DNA from: Xiphophorus maculatus
Taxonomy: Eukaryota > Chordata > Actinopteri > Cyprinodontiformes > Poeciliidae
Direction: 5' to 3'
Length of the DNA stretch: 64,000 nt
Assembly: GCF_002775205.1 (NCBI RefSeq)
Contig: NC_036450.1
Span: forward strand, 21,788,288-21,852,287
Below, piece by piece: positions 59,046 to 64,000 of the stretch. The notes beneath the pieces were generated by a model. That model worked only from the letters and a program-made list of their open reading frames with translations. It searched no databases and was not told the DNA's origin. Numbering within the stretch: the stretch's first letter is position 1; each line of letters starts with the position of its first letter. The translations under genes and the position numbers were made by a program.

Positions 59046-59437
59046 AACCCCATCTTACCAAGTGTTTATGGACTAGTCTCTGGTGCAAATGTCTAAGTAC
59101 GCTTGAAATAAGACAAAACTAATGTATGAACGTAACTTTTCACAGAGATGTATGTAGGTGCTCGTTTTAACGCAAATCCTTAGTAATTTTGAAAAAGTAC
59201 TCGTTCCAATGGCAAATTCTTTCACTTGTAACATGAGAAAAGTGTTCAAGTGAATTTATCTGCCAGTGGAACAGGAACTTTTTCATCAATATTAAGGAAT
59301 TATCAATTTGGAGCATGCTCCTATATCTAGCTAAAAAGTACTTGTATGTTAGATTTCTTATTCAAAGAATACTAAGATATTTGCACTAGAAGCTGGACCA
59401 AAATGTCTTGGTAAGATTTTGTTTTTGGACAGATGAA
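59046..59437. mobile_element. MITE copy of the 16216-16620 family
   Basis: It starts with CATCTTACCAAGTG, includes GTTCCAATGGCAAATTC and its partner TCTGCCAGTGGAACAG, and ends CTTGGTAAGATTTTGTTTTTGG. The halves are inverted copies. It is preceded at 59015-59031 by a fragment of the other terminus. It is more diverged than the copy beside the receptor gene. Confidence 0.7.
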
Positions 59438-59795
59438 TGTGACACTCAGACATCTGAAAAACGATACTAAAAGGTGAACCAGACATAATTATTTTCCTGA
59501 TATCTTGGATAATTTGTCTTGGATTTCCATGACGTCACACAGCGATGTGTTATCTTAAAATGTATCCACATTTGTGCGCAAGTAACCTTAGAAAGGCATA
59601 AAACGATGAGATCAGTGGATGTAAACTTCTGAATTTTAAGAAGGTAAATAAGATTTACCTTCTTAAAGATGATTTTAAACAGTTGGATAATACAGAGATT
59701 CACTTTCTCTGATGTCCAACAGCAGCGTAAAAAAATATTAGTCACATTCACACTTTAAATGTTTGGTTGCCACTTTGATAAGTGTCTTACTCCTC

Positions 59796-59838
59796 CAGCC
59801 CATGGAGGAGAAAATAAGATTTTCTCCTCCATGGGCTG
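59796..59838. repeat. Perfect palindrome at the LINE 5' junction
   Basis: A 19-bp arm, CAGCCCATGGAGGAGAAAA (59796-59814), is repeated inverted at 59820-59838 with a 5-bp loop TAAGA. The right arm is the start of the LINE. The left arm is an inverted copy lying outside it. Confidence 0.95.
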
Positions 59839-62800
59839 CCACCTTATCGTGGTGGAGGGGTTTGAGTGTCCCAATGATCCTAGGAGCTATGCTGTCTGGG
59901 GCTTCATGCCCCTGGTAGGGTCACCCAAGGCAGACAGGTCCTAGGTGAAGGACCAGACAAAGAGCAGCCCGAAGACCCCAATGACGGATAAAAACTTTGG
60001 ACTTGGTGTTCCCTCGCCCGGACGCGGGTCACCGGGGCCCCACTCTGGAGCCAGGCCTGGAGGGGGGGCACGATGGCGAGCGTCTGGTGGCCGGGCTTTT
60101 ACCCATAGAGCCCGGCCGGGCTCAGCCCGAAGAGGAAACATGGGCCCCCCCTCCCATGGGCCCACCACCCGTGGGAGGGGCCAAAGGGGTCGGGTGCAGT
60201 GTGGGATGGGTGGCAGCAGAGGGAGGGGACCCTGGCGGTCCGATCCTCGGTTGCAGAAACTGGCTCTTGGGACGTGGAATGTCACCTCTCTGGTGGGGAA
60301 GGAGCCGGAGCTAGTGCGTGAGGTCGAGAGGTTCCGGCTAGAAATAGTCGGTCTCACCTCGACGCACGGCTCTGGTTCTGGAACCAGTCTCCTTGAGAGG
60401 GGCTGGACATACTTCCACTCTGGAGTTGCCCAAGGTGAGAGGCGTCGGGCAGGAGTGGGCATACTTGTTGCTCCCCATCTCGGCGCCTGTACGTTGGGGT
60501 TTACCCCGGTGAACGAGAGGGTAGCATCCCTCCGCCTACGGGTGGGGGGACGGGTTCTGACTGTCGTTTGTGCTTACGGGCCGAACGACAGTTCAGATTA
60601 CCCACCCTTTTTGGAGTCCTTAGAGGGGGTACTGGAGAGTGCTCCTCCTGGGGACTCCCTTGTTCTGCTGGGGGACTTCAACGCTCACGTGGGTAATGAC
60701 AGTGAGACCTGGAGGGGCGTGGTTGGGAGGAACGGCCCGCCCGACCTGAACTCGAGCGGTGTTCTGTTGCTGGACTTCTGTGCTCGCCATGGATTGTCCA
60801 TAACAAACACCATGTTCAAGCATAAGGGTGTCCATATGTGCACTTGGCACCAGGACACCCTAGGCCGCAGTTCGATGATCGACTTTGTCATCGTTTCATC
60901 GGATCTGCGGCCGTATGTCTTGGACACTCGGGTGAAGAGAGGTGCGGAGCTGTCCACTGACCACTACCTGGTGGTGAGTTGGCTCCGGTGGTGGGGGCGA
61001 AAGCCGGTCAGACCTGGCAGGCCCAAACGTGTTGTGAGGGTCTGCTGGGAACGTCTGGCGGAATCCCCTGTGAGACGGAGCTTTAACTCCCATCTCCGGC
61101 AAAGCTTCGAACACGTCCCGGGGGAGGTGGGGGACATGGAGTCTGAGTGGACCATGTTCCGTGCCTCCATTGTCGAGGCGGCCGATCGGAGCTGTGGCCG
61201 CAAGGTTGTCGGTGCCTGTCGCGGCGGCAACCCTCGAACCCGCTGGTGGACACCTTCGGTGAGGGATGCCGTCAGGTTGAAGAAGGAGTCCTATCGGGCC
61301 TTTTTGGCCTGTGGGACTCCGGAAGCAGCTGATGGGTACCGGCGGGCGAAGCGGCATGCGGCTCGGGCGGTTGCTGAGGCAAAAACTCGGGCGTGGGAGG
61401 AGTTTGGAGAGGCCATGGAGAAAGACTTCCGTACGGCTTCGAGGCGATTCTGGTCCACCATCCGGCGTCTCAGGGGGGGGAAGCGGTGCAGCACCAACAC
61501 TGTTTATAGTGGGGATGGTGTGCTGCTGACCTCTACTCGGGACGTTGTGGGCCGGTGGGCAGAGTACTTCGAAGACCTCCTCAATCCCACCAACATGCCT
61601 TCCACTGAGGAAGCGGAGCCTGGGGACTCTGGGTTGGGCTCTCCAATCTCTGGGGGCGAGGTCGCCGAGGTGGTTAAAAAGCTCTTCGGTGGCAAGGCCC
61701 CGGGGGTGGATGAGATCCGCCCGGAGTTCCTTAAGGCTCTGGATGTTGTAGGGTTGTGTTGGTTGACGCGACTCTGCAATATCGCATGGACATCGGGGGC
61801 AGTTCCCCTGGATTGGCAGACTGGGGTGGTGGTCCCCCTGTTCAAAAAGGGGGACCGGAGGGTGTGCTCCAATTATAGAGGGGTCACACTCTTAAGCCTC
61901 CCTGGCAAGGTCTATTCAGGGGTCCTGGAGAGGAGGGTCCGTCGGATAGTCGAACCTCGGATTCAGGAAGAGCAGTGTGGTTTTCGTCCTGGTCGTGGAA
62001 CACTGGACCAGCTCTACACCCTCGGCAGGATCCTGGAGGGTGCATGGGAGTTCGCCCAACCAGTCTACATGTGTTTTGTGGACTTGGAGAAGGCGTTCGA
62101 CCGTGTCCCTCGGGGAGCCCTGTGGGGGGTTCTCCGGGAGTATGGGGTACCGGGCCCTTTGATACGGGCTGTCAGGTCCCTGTATGACCGGTGTCAGAGT
62201 CTGGTCCGCATTGCCGGCAGTAAGTCGGGCTCGTTTCCGGTGAGAGTTGGACTCCGCCAGGGCTGCCCTTTGTCACCGATTCTGTTCATCACTTTCATGG
62301 ACAGAATTTCTAGGCGCAGCCAAGGTGTTGAGGGGATCCGATTTGGTGGCCTTAGGATCTCATCTCTGCTTTTCGCAGACGATGTGGTCCTTTTGGCTTC
62401 ATCAGATCGTGATCTGCAGCTCTCGCTGGAGCGGTTCGCAGCCGAGTGTGAAGCGGCCGGGATGGGGATCAGTGCCTCCAAATCCGAGGCCATGGTCTTG
62501 AGCCGGAAAAGGGTAGAGTGCCTTCTCCGGGTCAGGGGGGGTGTCCTGCCCCAAGTGGAGGAGTTTAAGTATCTCGGGATCTTGTTCACGAATGGGGGAA
62601 GAAGGGAGCGGGAGGTCGACAGGCGGATTGGCGCAGCATCTGCTGTCAAGCGGGCGCTGTACCGGTCCGTCGTGGTGAAGAGAGAGCTGAGCCAAAAAGC
62701 GAAGCTCTCGATTTACTGGTCGATCTACGTTCCCACCCTCATCTATGGTCATGAGCTTTGGGTCATGACCGAAAGAACGAGATCGCGGATACAAGCGGCC

Positions 62801-63192
62801 GAAATGGGTTTTCTCCGTAGGGTGGCTGGGCTCTCCCTTAGAGATAGGGTGAGAAGCTCAGTCATCCGGGAGGGACTCAGAGTAGAGCCGCTGCTCCTTC
62901 ACATCGAGAGGAGCCAGTTGAGGTGGCTTGGGCATCTGGTCAGGATGCCTCCTGGACGCCTCCCTGGTGAGGTGTTCCGGGCACGTCCCACCGGGAGGAG
63001 GCCCCGGGGAAGACCCAGGACACGCTGGAGGGACTATGTCTCTCGGCTGGCCTGGGAACGCCTCGGGATTCCCCCGGAAGAGCTAGAAGAAGTGGCCGGG
63101 GAGAGGGAAGTCTGGGCCTCCCTTCTGAAGCTGCTACCCCCGCGACCCGACCTCGGATAAGCGGAAGAAGATGGATGGATGGATGGATGGAT
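59824..63192 (+). mobile_element. Full-length RTE-clade (Rex3-like) LINE insertion
   Basis: About 3.37 kb, from CTCCTCCATGGGCTGCCACC to a GGATGGAT tetranucleotide tail. It is flanked by AAATAAGATTTT at 59812-59823 and 63193-63204, consistent with a 12-bp target-site duplication. The tail of GATG-type repeats after the stop fits fish Rex3-like RTE elements as I know them. The base composition is sharply GC-richer than the neighbours. The 5' region before the ORF is about 120 bp. The intact ends and open frame suggest a young, potentially active copy. Confidence 0.88.
59945..63160 (+). CDS. LINE ORF: endonuclease plus reverse transcriptase, uninterrupted
   Basis: A single frame of 1,071 codons. 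The N-terminal 105 residues are proline/arginine-rich. The apurinic-type endonuclease begins near residue 107 ([11 protein letters not shown]), with [10 protein letters not shown] at about 240 and the STDHYLVV histidine motif near 345. The reverse transcriptase has [24 protein letters not shown] and the active-site [10 protein letters not shown] (FADD at residues 810-813). The C-terminal region includes [17 protein letters not shown] and [14 protein letters not shown]. No stop or frameshift breaks it. The start chosen is the first ATG. A downstream start would still leave the endonuclease intact. Confidence 0.9.
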   Translation: MKDQTKSSPKTPMTDKNFGLGVPSPGRGSPGPHSGARPGGGARWRASGGRAFTHRARPGSARRGNMGPPSHGPTTRGRGQRGRVQCGMGGSRGRGPWRSDPRLQKLALGTWNVTSLVGKEPELVREVERFRLEIVGLTSTHGSGSGTSLLERGWTYFHSGVAQGERRRAGVGILVAPHLGACTLGFTPVNERVASLRLRVGGRVLTVVCAYGPNDSSDYPPFLESLEGVLESAPPGDSLVLLGDFNAHVGNDSETWRGVVGRNGPPDLNSSGVLLLDFCARHGLSITNTMFKHKGVHMCTWHQDTLGRSSMIDFVIVSSDLRPYVLDTRVKRGAELSTDHYLVVSWLRWWGRKPVRPGRPKRVVRVCWERLAESPVRRSFNSHLRQSFEHVPGEVGDMESEWTMFRASIVEAADRSCGRKVVGACRGGNPRTRWWTPSVRDAVRLKKESYRAFLACGTPEAADGYRRAKRHAARAVAEAKTRAWEEFGEAMEKDFRTASRRFWSTIRRLRGGKRCSTNTVYSGDGVLLTSTRDVVGRWAEYFEDLLNPTNMPSTEEAEPGDSGLGSPISGGEVAEVVKKLFGGKAPGVDEIRPEFLKALDVVGLCWLTRLCNIAWTSGAVPLDWQTGVVVPLFKKGDRRVCSNYRGVTLLSLPGKVYSGVLERRVRRIVEPRIQEEQCGFRPGRGTLDQLYTLGRILEGAWEFAQPVYMCFVDLEKAFDRVPRGALWGVLREYGVPGPLIRAVRSLYDRCQSLVRIAGSKSGSFPVRVGLRQGCPLSPILFITFMDRISRRSQGVEGIRFGGLRISSLLFADDVVLLASSDRDLQLSLERFAAECEAAGMGISASKSEAMVLSRKRVECLLRVRGGVLPQVEEFKYLGILFTNGGRREREVDRRIGAASAVKRALYRSVVVKRELSQKAKLSIYWSIYVPTLIYGHELWVMTERTRSRIQAAEMGFLRRVAGLSLRDRVRSSVIREGLRVEPLLLHIERSQLRWLGHLVRMPPGRLPGEVFRARPTGRRPRGRPRTRWRDYVSRLAWERLGIPPEELEEVAGEREVWASLLKLLPPRPDLG

Positions 63193-63204
63193 AAATAAGA
63201 TTTT

Positions 63205-64000
63205 TTTTTTTCCATTCAGGCATTTAGCAAATACGTTGGTAATGATTCAAAACCAAGAACAAGAATCGCCTGGCTTGATTTAATGTCAGTGAGAGAGAAA
63301 CTGTCGTTTATATTAAATCAATTCGGTTCATTCAGAAAGCTTAATAACTGAAGAAGAAAAAAAACTATAAATCTTCAAGACGTGAAAGTCATAAATCAAC
63401 TACTTTACAGGCTTTTCTATTTGACAAACTGGGACCAGAGCAAGAGGTTTTTCTTCATATAATAATCATACAGCACTGGACTTACTGCTTTGTCAGACAT
63501 ACTCAACAATCCAAGATTATGGTTTTGTGCAGTTGACACAAATCTTAATTTTCTGTTTCCACATTAATTTGAAATATTGATTTCTGGTTCCAACGTTTGC
63601 AGCTCAAAGACCCAGTGAATTAGTTATCAGCTTTTCTTGTTTCCAATTCAGTACTAATATTTAAATACAGTTTTTTTTTTTTTTTAGGTGCAAACTAAAT
63701 GAAAGCAGCTGTTAAAATGATTTAAAACACAAGTATGGCAAAAAATTATTGCAAAATTGTGTCGAAATTTCAGCTAAAACGTGTGAGAATATTTAATATC
63801 TGTATTTGCAACACTTTTGAATTAAGGTTGTTTTTTTTTACAATATGATTTTTGAATAGATTTCTCCATTATTGATAAGAAATATTAAATCTATGCAGAC
63901 TCGATAGCCGCACAGATCAAGTAGAGACGAGCAGAATTTGTAAAAACCAGATTGCGCGTAACGCCAGTTCAAAACCCACTTCATTGTGGAAGACTTAAAT
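63205..64000. other. AT-rich tail of the window, no gene seen
   Basis: Downstream of the LINE. It has T runs (e.g. 63670-63685) and no recognisable coding sequence or RNA gene. Confidence 0.55.

Noticed and set aside
59941-60462. 173-codon minus-strand open frame over the LINE 5' part
   Set aside because: It is the shadow of the GC-rich LINE ORF on the other strand and shows no family motif.
1-64000. tRNA, rRNA or CRISPR-like arrays
   Set aside because: I saw no cloverleaf or A/B-box pair that I could support by eye, no rRNA segments, and no regular spaced repeats. A tRNA scan was not run.

Overview
The window is nuclear DNA from a ray-finned fish, most likely a percomorph. It has many-exon genes with GT-AG introns, AT-rich introns, no operons, and a dense load of fish-type repeats: Tc1-like relics, hAT-type elements, palindromic MITEs and an intact RTE-clade LINE. 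Proteins were placed by remembered similarity to the vertebrate families. No search was run.

Layout. 1-3.9 kb is non-genic. About 3.9-13.5 kb holds dab2 on the plus strand, a clathrin adaptor with 13 coding exons and an estimated 757 aa. 13.5-16.2 kb is AT-rich intergenic DNA. 16.6-20.4 kb, minus strand, holds a six-exon gene for a small type I membrane receptor: signal peptide, one SRCR domain, one Ig domain, a transmembrane helix, and an acidic tail with tandem phosphotyrosine-type motifs. I cannot match it to a named gene. 20.4-24.8 kb is repeat-rich. 24.9-40.9 kb holds bdp1 on the plus strand, the TFIIIB B-double-prime subunit of RNA polymerase III, with 24 coding exons and about 2163 aa. 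41-47.5 kb is intergenic with LTR-like and Tc1-like debris. 47.5-57.7 kb carries exons of a rhotekin-like gene with frameshifts, a lost donor and missing exons, so I call it a pseudogene or a badly damaged locus. 57.7-64 kb is repeats plus a full-length LINE with an uninterrupted 1071-codon ORF.

The three intact genes are unrelated housekeeping or immune functions and do not form a pathway. dab2 links PTB-bound cargo to clathrin and myosin VI. bdp1 recruits Pol III to tRNA and 5S genes. The SRCR-Ig protein looks like a leukocyte-type signalling receptor. The most novel items are that receptor, with its recently duplicated 29-residue tyrosine repeat and a MITE starting 8 bp past its stop codon; the young LINE insertion with a mirrored 5' end; the rhotekin-like locus in decay; and a nested transposon pair at 55-56.3 kb.
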